A stretch of 64,000 bases of DNA, from NCBI RefSeq assembly GCF_013410215.1, contig NZ_JACCFQ010000001.1, positions 992,001-1,056,000 of the forward strand, read 5' to 3'. The DNA comes from Nesterenkonia sandarakina (GTDB lineage: Bacteria; Actinomycetota; Actinomycetes; Actinomycetales; Micrococcaceae). Made by a program: the position numbers and the translations under genes. Numbering within the stretch: position 1 is the first letter of the stretch; each line of letters begins with the position of its first letter. The notes below the pieces were generated by a model. It saw only the letters and a program-made list of their open reading frames with translations, made no database searches and was not told the DNA's origin. Positions 8,348 through 20,198 of this stretch are shown here, in pieces.

Positions 8348-10024
8348 GTGCCTGCTGAGTCCGAGATCGATGTGCCGCGCCAATGGCAGCAGGTTCTCGC
8401 AGAGCTCCGGGAGAACCACCGCATCGGGGCCCTGAACCTGACCGACGTGGGACGGGCCGTCCCGCAGGGAGAGCAGCTCCTCGGTGACACCCTGCTGCTG
8501 ACCGTCGCGGTGCCCCATGAGCGGGTGCGGGAACTGATGCAGTCGACTCTGACGGTGCAGCTCAGCGAGGCGCTGCGCACCGTGTTCGGCCGGGAGGTGC
8601 TCTGCGCGTATGTGATCGACCCCGAGATGTCCCAGCGTCAGCGCGAGCACCCGCCCGAGAGCGCCGCGAGCTCGGCACCTTCGGCGGCCTCGGCCTCCTC
8701 CACGGCGGTGGACGACCTTTACCCCAGCGAGACCCCCATCGAGGCGCCCCGGCGGGCAACGGAGGTGAACACCGCGAGCTATGACCGCGCCGAGCGCGCC
8801 CAGGAGCGTCGCGGGATCGGAGCCGACCGGGCTCGCGAGGAGTTGGGGCAGCCAAGCTACATGCCCCCTGACTACTCACACTACGAACGCGGCGCCGCGA
8901 CCCCCCAGGAGCAGCGTCCGATGGAGCGCCGCGCCGCGAATCGTTCGGTCCCCGCTGAGTCCTTCACCGCCAGCGGCGGTGGCGAGTCCTATGAGACCTC
9001 CCGGTTGAACCCGCGCTACACCTTCGACACCTTCGTCATCGGCTCGTCCAACAGGTTCGCTCACGCGGCCGCCAACGCCGTGGCCGAGGCCCCCGCGAAG
9101 GCCTATAACCCGCTGTTCATCTATGGGGACTCCGGGCTGGGCAAGACTCACCTGCTGCACGCCATCGGGCACTACGCCCAGCGGCTCTATTCCGGCATTC
9201 GCGTGCGTTATGTGAACTCCGAGGAGTTCACCAACGACTTCATCAACTCGATCCGCGACGACGAGGGTGCCAGCTTCAAGCACCTCTACCGCAACGTCGA
9301 CGTCCTGCTGCTCGATGACATCCAGTTCCTGGCGGATAAGGAACGGACGGTCGAGGAGTTCTTCCATACCTTCAACACCCTCTATAACAACAACAAGCAG
9401 GTCGTGATCACCTCTGACCTGCCCCCGAAGCAGCTCTCCGGCTTCGAGGAACGCCTGCGCTCCCGGTTCGAATGGGGGCTGATCACCGATATCCAGCCCC
9501 CCGAGCTGGAGACCCGGATCGCGATCCTGCGCAAGAAGGCGACCGCGGAGAACTTCTCCTGCCCCGACGATGTCCTGGAATACATCGGTTCCAAGATCTC
9601 CACCAACATCCGCGAACTCGAGGGTGCGCTGATCCGAGTCACCGCCTACGCCGCGCTGAACAAGCAGGCCGTGGACCTCGCCCTGGCGGAGCAGGTGATG
9701 CGCGATCTGATCTCCGATGACCACGCCCAGGAGATCACCTCGGAACAGATCATCAACGCCACGGCCGACTACTACAGCTTCACCGTGGAGGAGCTGACCT
9801 CGAAGTCGCGCAATCGCACCCTGGTCACCGCGCGTCAGATCGCGATGTATCTGCTGCGCGAGCTCACCGAGATGTCCCTGCCGAAGATCGGTCAGGCTCT
9901 GGGCGGACGCGACCACACCACCGTGATGTACGCGGAACGCAAGATCCGGGAACTCATGGCGGAGCGTCGAGCCGTCTTCAATCAGGTCACCGAACTGACC
10001 AACAAGATCAAACAGCAGCGCTGA
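8348..10024 (+). CDS. dnaA: Chromosomal replication initiator DnaA
   Basis: AAA+ initiator, 558 residues from the GTG at 8348 (AGGGGAG seven bases before it). Domain I covers about residues 1-95; a poorly conserved Ser/Ala/Glu/Arg-rich domain II runs to about 215. The AAA+ domain starts at [20 protein letters not shown], with Walker [10 protein letters not shown] near residue 259 and Walker [10 protein letters not shown] near 320. Domain IV ends with the DnaA-box-reading signature [14 protein letters not shown] near residue 518. Together with oriC immediately downstream it starts chromosome replication. The long domain II is normal for actinobacteria. Confidence 0.97.
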   Translation: MPAESEIDVPRQWQQVLAELRENHRIGALNLTDVGRAVPQGEQLLGDTLLLTVAVPHERVRELMQSTLTVQLSEALRTVFGREVLCAYVIDPEMSQRQREHPPESAASSAPSAASASSTAVDDLYPSETPIEAPRRATEVNTASYDRAERAQERRGIGADRAREELGQPSYMPPDYSHYERGAATPQEQRPMERRAANRSVPAESFTASGGGESYETSRLNPRYTFDTFVIGSSNRFAHAAANAVAEAPAKAYNPLFIYGDSGLGKTHLLHAIGHYAQRLYSGIRVRYVNSEEFTNDFINSIRDDEGASFKHLYRNVDVLLLDDIQFLADKERTVEEFFHTFNTLYNNNKQVVITSDLPPKQLSGFEERLRSRFEWGLITDIQPPELETRIAILRKKATAENFSCPDDVLEYIGSKISTNIRELEGALIRVTAYAALNKQAVDLALAEQVMRDLISDDHAQEITSEQIINATADYYSFTVEELTSKSRNRTLVTARQIAMYLLRELTEMSLPKIGQALGGRDHTTVMYAERKIRELMAERRAVFNQVTELTNKIKQQR

Positions 10025-10713
10025 ACCGATAGAGCCGACCGGGGCAAGTCAAGTCCGTCGCTGACACCTGTGGATAACTCTTTGCTCCACAACTCACACG
10101 GATGTCATTTCCTGGGGCTCGTGGCATCCGGGCTAGTTGACACCGAGGATATCCACAGCTTTTCCCACATATCCACAGGCTGCGGTGGAGTTTTCCCGAT
10201 TCTTGTTAACAGCTGTGGAGAGAACCGTGCACCTCGCGGTGTAGAAACTCGGATTTCTGTGGATAACTTCATGCGGCCTGGGGAATCGGGGTCAACAGGC
10301 CGTAATGGTCTCCACTGCCGCTGCACAACCACAACGGAGCCGCTCCACGTCCTGGTGCACAACCGGATACGCCCCGCTACCGGGATGCAATGGGTTATCC
10401 ACAGATTCCACAGCACCTGTTAACACTTCTGACCCTTAACCTTTTGATCTACAAAGAACAATCACCACGGCCTCTGAAGCACCCCAGACCGAGCACCTGC
10501 AGAACACTCGGCTCGTTGATCAGGGGCCGTGCTGCGACGCTATGGATCCCAGATCTTGTGGCACATGCCCGACACAGCCGCTCATATGGTGGTCCCCGAG
10601 CTGGTTGCTGGCTTCTGGCGCGCTCTTGCAGGTAAGCTCAACACTCGACACAGCCACCAGATGCTTGACATTCCCCGCAGGACTGTCGAAGAACCACAGA
10701 AGGGCAGGGATCA
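10025..10713. other. oriC: Replication origin oriC (dnaA-dnaN intergenic region)
   Basis: This 689-base non-coding stretch holds perfect DnaA boxes at 10069-10077 (minus), 10258-10266 (minus) and 10395-10403 (plus). Boxes with one change are at 10149-10157 and 10169-10177 (plus), 20 bases apart. Weaker 7-of-9 sites are at 10083-10091, 10161-10169 and 10214-10222. An AT-rich stretch near 10430-10462, just after the last perfect box, is the best candidate for the unwinding element. A TTGACA at 10665-10670 may belong to the dnaN promoter, though no good -10 follows it. Confidence 0.93.
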
Positions 10714-11841
10714 GTGGAGTTCACTGTTGAGCGGGACGTTCTTTCCGAAGCGGTCTCCTGGGCCGCCCGTTCGCTGTCTCCCCGACCCCCGGCACCAGTG
10801 CTGGCCGGACTGCACATCACTGCTGCGGACCAGACGGTCACGATCTCCAGCTTCGATCATGAGATCTCCGCGCAGCTGCACATCGAGGCTCAGGTCCAGC
10901 AGGAAGGGACCATCCTGGTCTCGGGCAGGCTGCTCAATGACATCGTGAAGTCTCTTCCCAACGCTCCGGTGACCGTGCATCTGCAGGACTCCCGGGTCCA
11001 GCTGACCTGCCGGTCCTCGAAGTTCACGCTCTCCACCATGCCGGTGGACGAATACCCGGAACTCCCAGGGATGCCTGAACTGGCAGGCACCGTTGACGGT
11101 GCCGCGTTCGCCCGGGCCGTCTCCCAGGTGATCACGGCGGCCTCGAAGGACGACACCCTGCCCATCCTCACCGGCGTGAAGGTCGAGATCGAGGGTGACA
11201 CCATCACGTTCCTGGCCACGGACCGGTACCGACTCGCCATGCGTGAGATCCACTGGTCGCCTGCCGAACCGGACATCTCCACCTCGGTGCTGATCAAGGC
11301 CAAGACGCTGAACGACGTCGCAAAATCTCTGGCCGGAGCCGGGGCCCTGCAGATCGCGCTCTCAGAGAGCACAGAGCTGGTCGGGTTCTCCTCCGGAGGG
11401 CGCCGCACCACGTCAGTCCTGGTGGACGGGGACTACCCCAAGATCCGTCAGCTCTTCCCCGAAGAGACGCCGATCCACGCGGTGGTCAACACCGCAGAGT
11501 TCATCGAAGCCGCTCGCCGGGTCTCCCTGGTCTCAGAACGCAATGGGCATGTGCGGCTGCAGTTCACCCAGGACAACGAGGTCATCCTCGACGCCGGGGT
11601 GGACGACGCCGCCTCAGCTTCAGAGATCATCCCCGCCACACTCACCGGAGAAGCCATCACCGTCGGGTTCAACCCGGCCTACCTCAACGAGGGGCTCAAC
11701 GTCATCGACACCGAGTTCCTGCGCTTCTCCTTCGTCTCCGCACCGAAACCAGCGATGATCACCGGCCAGGCCGAGGCTGAGGGTGAGAAGTCCATCGACT
11801 TCCGGTACCTGCTGATGCCGGTGCGCCTGATCAACTCCTAG
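10714..11841 (+). CDS. dnaN: DNA polymerase III beta subunit (sliding clamp)
   Basis: Sliding clamp of 375 residues that forms a ring dimer around DNA and tethers polymerase III and repair proteins. Three successive clamp folds are evident; conserved stretches include the central LPILTGVKVEIEGDTITFLATDRYRLA and the C-terminal YLLMPVRLINS-type end that contributes to the peptide-binding pocket. Starts at GTG 10714 after AGGGCAGGGA. Twenty-one bases separate it from recF. Confidence 0.97.
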   Translation: MEFTVERDVLSEAVSWAARSLSPRPPAPVLAGLHITAADQTVTISSFDHEISAQLHIEAQVQQEGTILVSGRLLNDIVKSLPNAPVTVHLQDSRVQLTCRSSKFTLSTMPVDEYPELPGMPELAGTVDGAAFARAVSQVITAASKDDTLPILTGVKVEIEGDTITFLATDRYRLAMREIHWSPAEPDISTSVLIKAKTLNDVAKSLAGAGALQIALSESTELVGFSSGGRRTTSVLVDGDYPKIRQLFPEETPIHAVVNTAEFIEAARRVSLVSERNGHVRLQFTQDNEVILDAGVDDAASASEIIPATLTGEAITVGFNPAYLNEGLNVIDTEFLRFSFVSAPKPAMITGQAEAEGEKSIDFRYLLMPVRLINS

Positions 11842-11862
11842 CCGCTCACCGCCCAGGAGACC

Positions 11863-13107
11863 ATGCGGATCTCGCAGCTGACCCTCACAGACTTTCGCAG
11901 CTACGCCCAGGCCGAGCTGCAGCTGCATCCTGGCCCCAACGTGCTGCTGGGGTTCAACGGGGTGGGCAAGACCAACATCGCAGAAGCCATCGGGTACCTC
12001 TCCACACTGAGCTCCCACCGAGTGAGTCAGGACGGCCCGCTGGTCCGTCACACCGCGAAGCAGGCCTTCATCCGGGCCGAAGCACATCGGGGGACCCGCC
12101 AGGCGCGCCTTGAGGTCGAGATCAATCCCGGGCGCAGCAATCGGGCCCGGATCAATCGTGGAAACCCGGTGCGCGCCACCGATGTGCTGGGCATCCTGCG
12201 GACGGTGCTCTTCGCCCCGGAGGACCTGGAGCTGATCAAGGGCTCCCCCGGGGTCCGACGTCGGCTTCTGGATGACCTTGCGGTGCAGCTGCGGCCGGCC
12301 CTGGGACGCGTTCGTCTTGACTACGAGAAGGTGCTCAAACAGCGCAACGCGCTGCTCAAGTCGATCCGACACCAGGGGTTCACCGCTACACACGAGTCCA
12401 CCCTCGAGGTCTGGGATCACCAGCTGGCAGAGGCCGGGGCGCACCTGCTCCACGCGCGGCTGAAGATGCTCAGCGCGCTGCGTCCGCATGTGGCCACCGC
12501 CTACCAACAGCTCTCCGGCAGCGTGCGCACCGCTCGGCTGCAATATCTGAGCTCGCTGGACGCCCCGGAGGACCCCGGGGCGCCTGAGGCTCCCGGGCCG
12601 GAGAGTGAGGCCGAGAACGTGGACCCCGCAGCACAGCCCGGGTCGCTCGACGTCTCCGCGCTGGAATCGTGCTCCCGCGAGGAACTCACAGCCCTGATGC
12701 TGCAGCGTCTGAACCAGGCCCGCCGAGAAGAGCGCGAGCGTGGCATCACCCTGGTGGGTCCGCACCGCGATGACCTCTCCCTCACCCTGGATGAGGTTCC
12801 GGTCAAGGGCTTCGCCTCGCATGGGGAGACCTGGTCCTTCGCACTGTCGCTGCGCCTGGCGGCCTACCGGGTGATGGTCGATGACGATCCTGAGGAAGGG
12901 GCCCGTCCGGTCCTGATCCTCGATGACGTGTTCGCCGAGCTCGACGCCAGGCGTCGTCGTCGACTTGCAGAGCTCGCCGCCGAGGCGGAGCAGCTCATCG
13001 TCACCGCCGCTGTGGACGACGACGTCCCGGAGAGTCTGCTGGGCAACGCCCTGCGCGTGGAATCGGTGGACCAGATCAGCCAGGTGACCCTCCATGAGCC
13101 CGGCTGA
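11863..13107 (+). CDS. recF: DNA replication and repair protein RecF
   Basis: SMC-like ATPase of 414 residues that helps load RecA at single-strand gaps with RecO and RecR. Walker A GFNGVGKTN is at residues 29-37, and the C-terminus has the Walker B region LILDDVFAELDARRRRRL. The middle (about residues 225-270) has an acidic, Pro/Glu-rich insertion that is probably a surface loop. The last 14 bases overlap the next gene, dciA. Confidence 0.95.
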   Translation: MRISQLTLTDFRSYAQAELQLHPGPNVLLGFNGVGKTNIAEAIGYLSTLSSHRVSQDGPLVRHTAKQAFIRAEAHRGTRQARLEVEINPGRSNRARINRGNPVRATDVLGILRTVLFAPEDLELIKGSPGVRRRLLDDLAVQLRPALGRVRLDYEKVLKQRNALLKSIRHQGFTATHESTLEVWDHQLAEAGAHLLHARLKMLSALRPHVATAYQQLSGSVRTARLQYLSSLDAPEDPGAPEAPGPESEAENVDPAAQPGSLDVSALESCSREELTALMLQRLNQARREERERGITLVGPHRDDLSLTLDEVPVKGFASHGETWSFALSLRLAAYRVMVDDDPEEGARPVLILDDVFAELDARRRRRLAELAAEAEQLIVTAAVDDDVPESLLGNALRVESVDQISQVTLHEPG

Positions 13108-13675
13108 GAATCCCGCAGAGAACCCCGCTAGGCACCCGAGTCAGGACCATGAGGATGCCGCCAAGATCCTTCTGGCGAGGATGCGCGCGGCAGCGCGTGG
13201 ACGGGGAGAACATCGGATGCGCGGGGTTCCGCGGGGCTCCTCACTGGCTGGTGACCCGCGCAGCGCAGCCGGGCAGTCGGCCTCGCGCGGCACAGGTGCC
13301 GGGGACTCCGCCACGGAGCGTCGAGACCCCAATCTGCTGGGCGGGGTGGTCGGAGGGTTGATCAAGACCCGCGGATGGAGCTCCCCGGTGGCGGTGGGCT
13401 CGGTCGTCGCGCGCTGGGAGCAGCTGGTGGGGTCCGCCATCGCCGAGCACTGCACCCCGGAGAAGTTCGAGAACGGCGTGGTGGAGGTGCTCTGCGACTC
13501 GACCGCCTGGGCCACGAACCTCAAGCTCATGCAGCCCCAGCTGATGGACGTCTTCAACCGGGAGCTGGGCCCCGGCATCGTCACCGGACTCGCGATCCGC
13601 GGTCCCGCGGCGCCGAGCTGGAAGAAGGGCCGCTACTCGGTGCGCGGCCGGGGCCCCCGCGACACCTACGGCTGA
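13094..13675 (+). CDS. dciA: DciA family protein (DUF721), probable replicative helicase loader
   Basis: Protein of 193 residues. The N-terminal 75 residues are low-complexity and basic; the conserved DUF721 core starts at about residue 80 (IKTRGWSSPVAVGSVVARWEQLVGSAIAEHCTPEKFENGVVEVLCDSTAWATNLKLMQPQLM). DUF721 is the DciA family, which in many bacteria lacking DnaC or DnaI operates with the replicative helicase DnaB. The position between recF and gyrB is standard for actinobacteria. The C-terminus is basic. Confidence 0.88.
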   Translation: MSPAENPAENPARHPSQDHEDAAKILLARMRAAARGRGEHRMRGVPRGSSLAGDPRSAAGQSASRGTGAGDSATERRDPNLLGGVVGGLIKTRGWSSPVAVGSVVARWEQLVGSAIAEHCTPEKFENGVVEVLCDSTAWATNLKLMQPQLMDVFNRELGPGIVTGLAIRGPAAPSWKKGRYSVRGRGPRDTYG

Positions 13676-13849
13676 CACGCCAGGCTGCGATATGCCGCAC
13701 TCGGGCCCTCACAGTGGAACCCATCCTCACCCGGGCATCCCCGAGCAGGTCCCAGGGCCGTTCATCGGCCGCTGATCATGCCTTCTGTGCGCTCACAGTG
13801 CCCGAAGAATGCGGATTCTGCTGCCTCGGCGCGGTAGACTGGACCGACG

Positions 13850-13874
13850 GCCCGAGAGTACCCACCCCTCGGGC
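13850..13874 (+). other. Short hairpin in gyrB leader
   Basis: GCCCGAG (13850-13856) can pair with CTCGGGC (13868-13874) in the presumed gyrB 5' leader. TAGACT at 13835-13840 just before it could be the gyrB -10, without a clear -35. Function not known. Confidence 0.3.
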
Positions 13875-13937
13875 TGGTCTGTGTCATGACAGGGTCAGCA
13901 ACCTCGACCTTCCCGGCAACTCAAGGAGACGGCATAG

Positions 13938-16016
<2,079 letters not shown>

Positions 16017-16085
16017 CCCGCTGCCAGCCCCTCACGGCGCAGCCGCGAGACGATGCCGATTTCCGCATAAGGGAGAACACCACAC

Positions 16086-18812
16086 GTGAGCGATAACACC
16101 GAAGAACCGCAGGACCCGCAGGGCGGCTCCGCCGAGGCCGTGGAGGGCGTCGTCGTCGACGGCCCGGCGACCTCGGACCGGATCCGCCAGATCGACCTGC
16201 AGACCGAGATGAAGCGGTCCTACCTGGACTACGCGATGGCAGTGATCGTGGGCCGTGCGCTGCCCGATGTGCGCGACGGGCTCAAGCCGGTGCACCGCCG
16301 GGTGCTCTACGCGATGTACGACGGCGGCTACCGCCCGGACCGTTCGTTCAACAAGTGCGCCCGCGTGGTCGGTGACGTGATGGGCAACTATCACCCGCAC
16401 GGCGACTCGGCGATCTATGACGCCCTGTCCCGGCTGATCCAGGACTGGGTGATGCGCTACCCGCTGGCCACCGGCCAGGGCAACTTCGGCAACCCCGGCG
16501 ACGACGGCCCGGCGGCCCCGCGTTACACCGAGACCAAGATGGCCCAGCTGGCCATGGAGATGGTCCGGGACATCAACGAGAACACCGTCGACTTCCAGGA
16601 CAACTACGACGGCAAGCAGCAGGAGCCCGTGGTGCTGCCCTCGCGGTTCCCGAACCTGTTGGTCAACGGCTCCTCCGGGATCGCGGTGGGCATGGCCACC
16701 AACATCCCGCCGCATAACCTGCGCGAGGTCGCCGACGGCGTGAAGTGGTACCTGCAGAACCCGCAGGCCTCCCGGGAGGAGCTGCTCGAGGCGCTGCTGC
16801 AGCGGATCAAGGGCCCGGACTTCCCCACCGGTGCGCAGATCCTGGGCACCCGCGGGATCGAGGAGGCCTACCGCACCGGTCGCGGTTCGATCACGATGCG
16901 CGCGGTGGTCAGCGTGGAGGAGCTGCAGGGACGCACCTGCCTGGTGGTCACCGAGCTGCCGTACCACGCGAACCCGGACAACCTGGCCCGGAAGATCGCG
17001 CTGCTGGTCAAGGACGGAAAGGTCTCCGGGATCGCGGATCTGCGCGATGAGTCCTCCGGCCGCACCGGTCAGCGCCTGGTCGTCGTGCTCAAGCGCGACG
17101 CCGTGGCCAAGGTGGTGCTGAACAACCTCTATAAGCACACCCAGCTCCAGGAGAACTTCTCCGCGAACATGCTGGCCCTGGTCGACGGCGTGCCGCGGAC
17201 CCTGAGCCTGGACGCGTTCGTCCACCACTGGGTCACCCACCAGATCGACGTGATCGTCCGGCGCACCCAGTTCCGCCTGGACAAGGCCCAGCGCGAGGCC
17301 CACATCAAGATCGGTCTGCTCAAGGCCCTGGATGACCTGGACCGGGTGATCGCCACGATCCGGGGCTCCTCCACGGTCGAAGAGGCGCGGCAGAACCTGA
17401 AGTCGCTGCTGGATATCGACGACGACCAGGCTCAGGCCATCCTGGACATGCAGCTGCGCAAGCTGGCCGCCCTGGAGCGCCAGCGCCTGCAGGACGAGTA
17501 CGACGAGCTGATGAAGATGATCGAGGACTTCCAGGACATCCTGGCCTCAGAGGACCGTCAGCGCCGGATCATCGGCTCCGAGCTGGACACCATCGTGGAC
17601 AAGCACGGCGATGACCGACGCACCCACATCCAGCTCGGCTACGACGGGGACATGTCCATGGAGGACCTGATCCCCCAGGAGGACGTGGTCGTCTCGATCA
17701 CCCGCGACGGCTACGTGAAGCGGACCAAGATCGACAGCTACCGCGCCCAGCACCGAGGCGGCCGCGGGGTCCGCGGTGCCCAGCTGCGCACCGACGACAT
17801 CGTCGAGCACTTCTTCGTGACCACCACGCACCACTGGATCCTGTTCTTCACCAACCTGGGCCGGGTCTACCGGACCAAGTGCTACGACCTGATCGAGTCC
17901 GGTCGGGACTCCAAGGGCCAGCACGTGGCGAACATCGTGGCCTTCCAGCCGGATGAGCACATCGCCGGGGTGCTGCCGCTGCGCACCTACGAGGACGCCC
18001 CCTACCTGGTGCTCGCCACCAAGCGCGGCCTGGTGAAGAAGACCGTGCTCAGCGACTATGACACCCCACGCCAGGCCGGAGTGATCGCGATCAACCTGCG
18101 CGAGGACGACGAGCTGGTCTCGTCGAAGCTGATCTCGGCCACCGACGACCTGATGCTGGTCTCCCGAAAGGGCCAGTCGCTGCGCTTCACCGCCACCGAT
18201 GAGGCGCTGCGTCCCATGGGTCGCGCCACCTCGGGAGTCACCGGGATGAAGTTCCGCGAGGATGATGAGCTCCTGGCCGCCGATGTGGTCACCGAGGACT
18301 CCTTCGTCTTCGTGGTCACCGAGGCCGGGTACGCCAAGCGTTCCGATGTCAGCGAATACCGGGTCCAGGGTCGCGGTGGCCTGGGCATCAAGGTGGGCAA
18401 GCTGGTGGAGGATCGCGGCGATCTGGTCGGGGCCATGGTGGTCGAGGGCGACGACGAGGTGCTGGTGGTCATGGAATCCGGCAACGTGGTCCGCTCTCCC
18501 GTGGCAGGGGTGCCCTCCAAGGGACGCGACACCATGGGCGTGATCTTCGCCAAGCCCCGGAAGAAGGACCGGATCCTGAAGGTGGCGCGGAACTCCGGGG
18601 TGACCCTTGCCGCCACCGGAGAGGACGCCGCCTCAGAAGAGGCTCCCGGGCAGGAGAACCCAGCGGACCCCGAGGCGCAGATCGAAGGGACACCCGAGGC
18701 CGGCCCCGGCCACGCTGAGCCGTCCCGGGCAGCCGATGCAGTAGCGTTGGACCCTGACGAAGCGGACCGGGACGAAACGGACCGGGATGAAGCGGATCAA
18801 GATCATGCCTGA
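16086..18812 (+). CDS. gyrA: DNA gyrase subunit A
   Basis: DNA-cleaving subunit of gyrase, 908 residues. The catalytic tyrosine is Tyr147 in AAPRYTET. The quinolone-determining region reads [15 protein letters not shown], with the serine and aspartate at the two key positions, which predicts a sensitive genotype. The C-terminal beta-pinwheel carries a degenerate GyrA box (HRGGRGV). After it comes an acidic tail of about 70 residues with repeats of the type [16 protein letters not shown]; similar tails are known to tune supercoiling in other species. GTG start 69 bases after gyrB. Confidence 0.97.
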   Translation: MSDNTEEPQDPQGGSAEAVEGVVVDGPATSDRIRQIDLQTEMKRSYLDYAMAVIVGRALPDVRDGLKPVHRRVLYAMYDGGYRPDRSFNKCARVVGDVMGNYHPHGDSAIYDALSRLIQDWVMRYPLATGQGNFGNPGDDGPAAPRYTETKMAQLAMEMVRDINENTVDFQDNYDGKQQEPVVLPSRFPNLLVNGSSGIAVGMATNIPPHNLREVADGVKWYLQNPQASREELLEALLQRIKGPDFPTGAQILGTRGIEEAYRTGRGSITMRAVVSVEELQGRTCLVVTELPYHANPDNLARKIALLVKDGKVSGIADLRDESSGRTGQRLVVVLKRDAVAKVVLNNLYKHTQLQENFSANMLALVDGVPRTLSLDAFVHHWVTHQIDVIVRRTQFRLDKAQREAHIKIGLLKALDDLDRVIATIRGSSTVEEARQNLKSLLDIDDDQAQAILDMQLRKLAALERQRLQDEYDELMKMIEDFQDILASEDRQRRIIGSELDTIVDKHGDDRRTHIQLGYDGDMSMEDLIPQEDVVVSITRDGYVKRTKIDSYRAQHRGGRGVRGAQLRTDDIVEHFFVTTTHHWILFFTNLGRVYRTKCYDLIESGRDSKGQHVANIVAFQPDEHIAGVLPLRTYEDAPYLVLATKRGLVKKTVLSDYDTPRQAGVIAINLREDDELVSSKLISATDDLMLVSRKGQSLRFTATDEALRPMGRATSGVTGMKFREDDELLAADVVTEDSFVFVVTEAGYAKRSDVSEYRVQGRGGLGIKVGKLVEDRGDLVGAMVVEGDDEVLVVMESGNVVRSPVAGVPSKGRDTMGVIFAKPRKKDRILKVARNSGVTLAATGEDAASEEAPGQENPADPEAQIEGTPEAGPGHAEPSRAADAVALDPDEADRDETDRDEADQDHA

Positions 18813-18824
18813 TGGAGGACTTCA

Positions 18825-19463
18825 GTGAGCGCAAGCAACGGCGCAGGTAATTCAGGGAGCCAGGCGGGCTCCTCCGCGGCGCGCCCGGCGAACCGGTTCC
18901 CCGCGCCTCGGCCGCGCGCCCAGGCCGCCGGCGGAGCCACCACCTCCACCCGGCCCGGCTCTGACCAGTCAGGGACACCTCGGCCGCGACCGACTGCCGG
19001 AGCCCGCCCCAGCGGGCAGGGCAGCCGTCCCGCGCAGGGTCAGCGCCCCAGCCGCCCCCAGCCCGGCCTGGTGCGCCCGACGCCGAAGGCGAAGGTCCGC
19101 AAGGCACGCCTGCTGATCTCCAAGGTGGATCCCTGGTCGGTGCTGAAGATGAGCTTCCTGCTCTCCGTGGCGCTGGGCATCATGACAGTGGTCGCAGCCG
19201 TCACGCTGTGGACCGTCATGGATGTCTCCGGGATCTTCAACAGGGTCAATGAGCTGCTCGGCCAGATTCTGGGCACCGAGGGCGGCGGAGGGTCCTTCCG
19301 TGTGGAGGAGCTCGTCACGATCGCCCAGGTGGCGGCGTTCGCCACGATCATCGCGGTGGTCAACGTGGTGCTGCTCACGGTGCTCTCGATGCTCGCCGCG
19401 GTGCTCTACAACCTCTCCGCCTCCCTGGTGGGCGGGGTCGGGGTGACGCTCACCGACGACTGA
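18825..19463 (+). CDS. DUF3566 membrane protein
   Basis: Protein of 212 residues whose first 85 are low-complexity and basic (Ala, Pro, Arg, Gly), followed by the DUF3566 domain: KARLLISKVDPWSVLKMSFLLSVALGIM with one membrane helix, a soluble loop holding the segment LGQILGTEGG, and a second helix AAFATIIAVVNVVLLTVLSMLAAVLYN. Members are encoded next to gyrA in most actinobacteria; the precise role is not established. GTG start 12 bases after gyrA, so probably in the same transcript. Confidence 0.88.
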   Translation: MSASNGAGNSGSQAGSSAARPANRFPAPRPRAQAAGGATTSTRPGSDQSGTPRPRPTAGARPSGQGSRPAQGQRPSRPQPGLVRPTPKAKVRKARLLISKVDPWSVLKMSFLLSVALGIMTVVAAVTLWTVMDVSGIFNRVNELLGQILGTEGGGGSFRVEELVTIAQVAAFATIIAVVNVVLLTVLSMLAAVLYNLSASLVGGVGVTLTDD

Positions 19464-19482
19464 GCGGCCCAGATCCCAGGAT

Positions 19483-19512
19483 TTGGACCCGTCGCCGGGA
19501 ACAGGGTAATGT
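19483..19512 (+). promoter_or_regulatory. Candidate promoter for tRNA-Ile
   Basis: TTGGAC (19483-19488) and TAATGT (19507-19512) are separated by 18 bases and end 45 bases before the mature tRNA-Ile. Judged by eye. Confidence 0.45.
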
Positions 19513-19557
19513 GTAGTGGTCGCCCTCGCGGGGGTGACGCACCTGAAACAGGTGTCC

Positions 19558-19631
19558 GGGCGTATAGCTCAGGCGGTTAGAGCGCATCGCTGATAACGAT
19601 GAGGTCGGAGGTTCAAGTCCTCCTACGCCCA
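19558..19631 (+). tRNA. tRNA-Ile (anticodon GAT)
   Basis: A 74-base cloverleaf. The acceptor stem is GGGCGTA with TACGCCC, the discriminator base is A, the D-loop region is AGCTCAGGCGGTTAGAGC, the anticodon GAT is at 19592-19594 and the T-arm is GGAGGTTCAAGTCCTCC. CCA is not encoded. Placement after gyrA is conserved in actinobacteria. Confidence 0.97.
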
Positions 19632-19653
19632 CCCGGACTCCAAGGAGGGAAAC

Positions 19654-19767
19654 ATGAAACGCATCGTCTTTGTGGCTCTCTCTGTGGCGGGGATCCTCGG
19701 CTATCGCCAGTGGCGCAGGTCCGAGGACACCCGGCAGGTCTGGTCTCAGGCGACAGATTCGCTCTGA
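19654..19767 (+). CDS. DLW-39 family small protein
   Basis: A 37-residue protein, MKRIVFVALSVAGILGYRQW followed by RRSEDTRQVWSQATDSL. It matches my memory of the DLW-39 family, tiny proteins encoded near gyrA and tRNA-Ile in actinobacteria, with a hydrophobic N-terminal helix and a conserved Trp near the end (here VWSQATD). The start is secure: AAGGAGGGAAAC directly precedes the ATG. It lies between two tRNA genes and may be co-transcribed with them. Function unknown. Confidence 0.85.
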   Translation: MKRIVFVALSVAGILGYRQWRRSEDTRQVWSQATDSL

Positions 19768-19786
19768 TAATCTGAGAAGCACCTTC

Positions 19787-19859
19787 GGGGGCATGGCGCA
19801 ATTGGTAGCGCACCTGCTTTGCAAGCAGGGGGTTAGGGGTTCGAGTCCCCTTGCCTCCA
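19787..19859 (+). tRNA. tRNA-Ala (anticodon TGC)
   Basis: A 73-base cloverleaf. The acceptor stem is GGGGGCA with TGCCTCC (one G-T pair), discriminator A, D-arm GGCGCAATTGGTAGCGC, anticodon stem CCTGC/GCAGG with TGC at 19820-19822, and T-arm GGGGTTCGAGTCCCC. CCA is not encoded. Confidence 0.97.
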
Positions 19860-19882
19860 CCCGAGGCTAGAGAACCGAGGAA

Positions 19883-19914
19883 GCTCCCCGCATCTGATGT
19901 GCGGGGAGCTTTTT
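19883..19914 (+). terminator. Intrinsic terminator after tRNA-Ala
   Basis: A perfect 10-base-pair stem, GCTCCCCGCA (19883-19892) with TGCGGGGAGC (19900-19909), followed by a run of five T. It ends the tRNA/DLW-39 transcript. Confidence 0.88.
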
Positions 19915-20198
19915 CGTGCTGTGGACGCTCCACCGAGCCGAGGCTCAAGAGTCCGCGGCGCCGCTGCGAGGGCATCCCTTCTGGGACGTCACGGCGGGCC
20001 AGCCTCGGGCGCGGACTTCCTTCTGCGCGAACTTGAGCTATAGTCTCGATCTAATGGATCACTCTAGAGTCTGAAGAGGTGCCTGACACAGGTGTACGAC
20101 TTAGAACGCGCAGCACTTCGCCGCCGACGATATCGTCCCGCGAGTGCTGCGAACGCAGGAATCCCTGATCGCCTTCGGTGCACGAGGCAGGTGACCCG

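Noticed and set aside
19558-19859. tRNA genes as phage or island attachment sites
   Set aside because: No integrase gene or repeated tRNA 3' end was found nearby; the flanking genes are the conserved core set.
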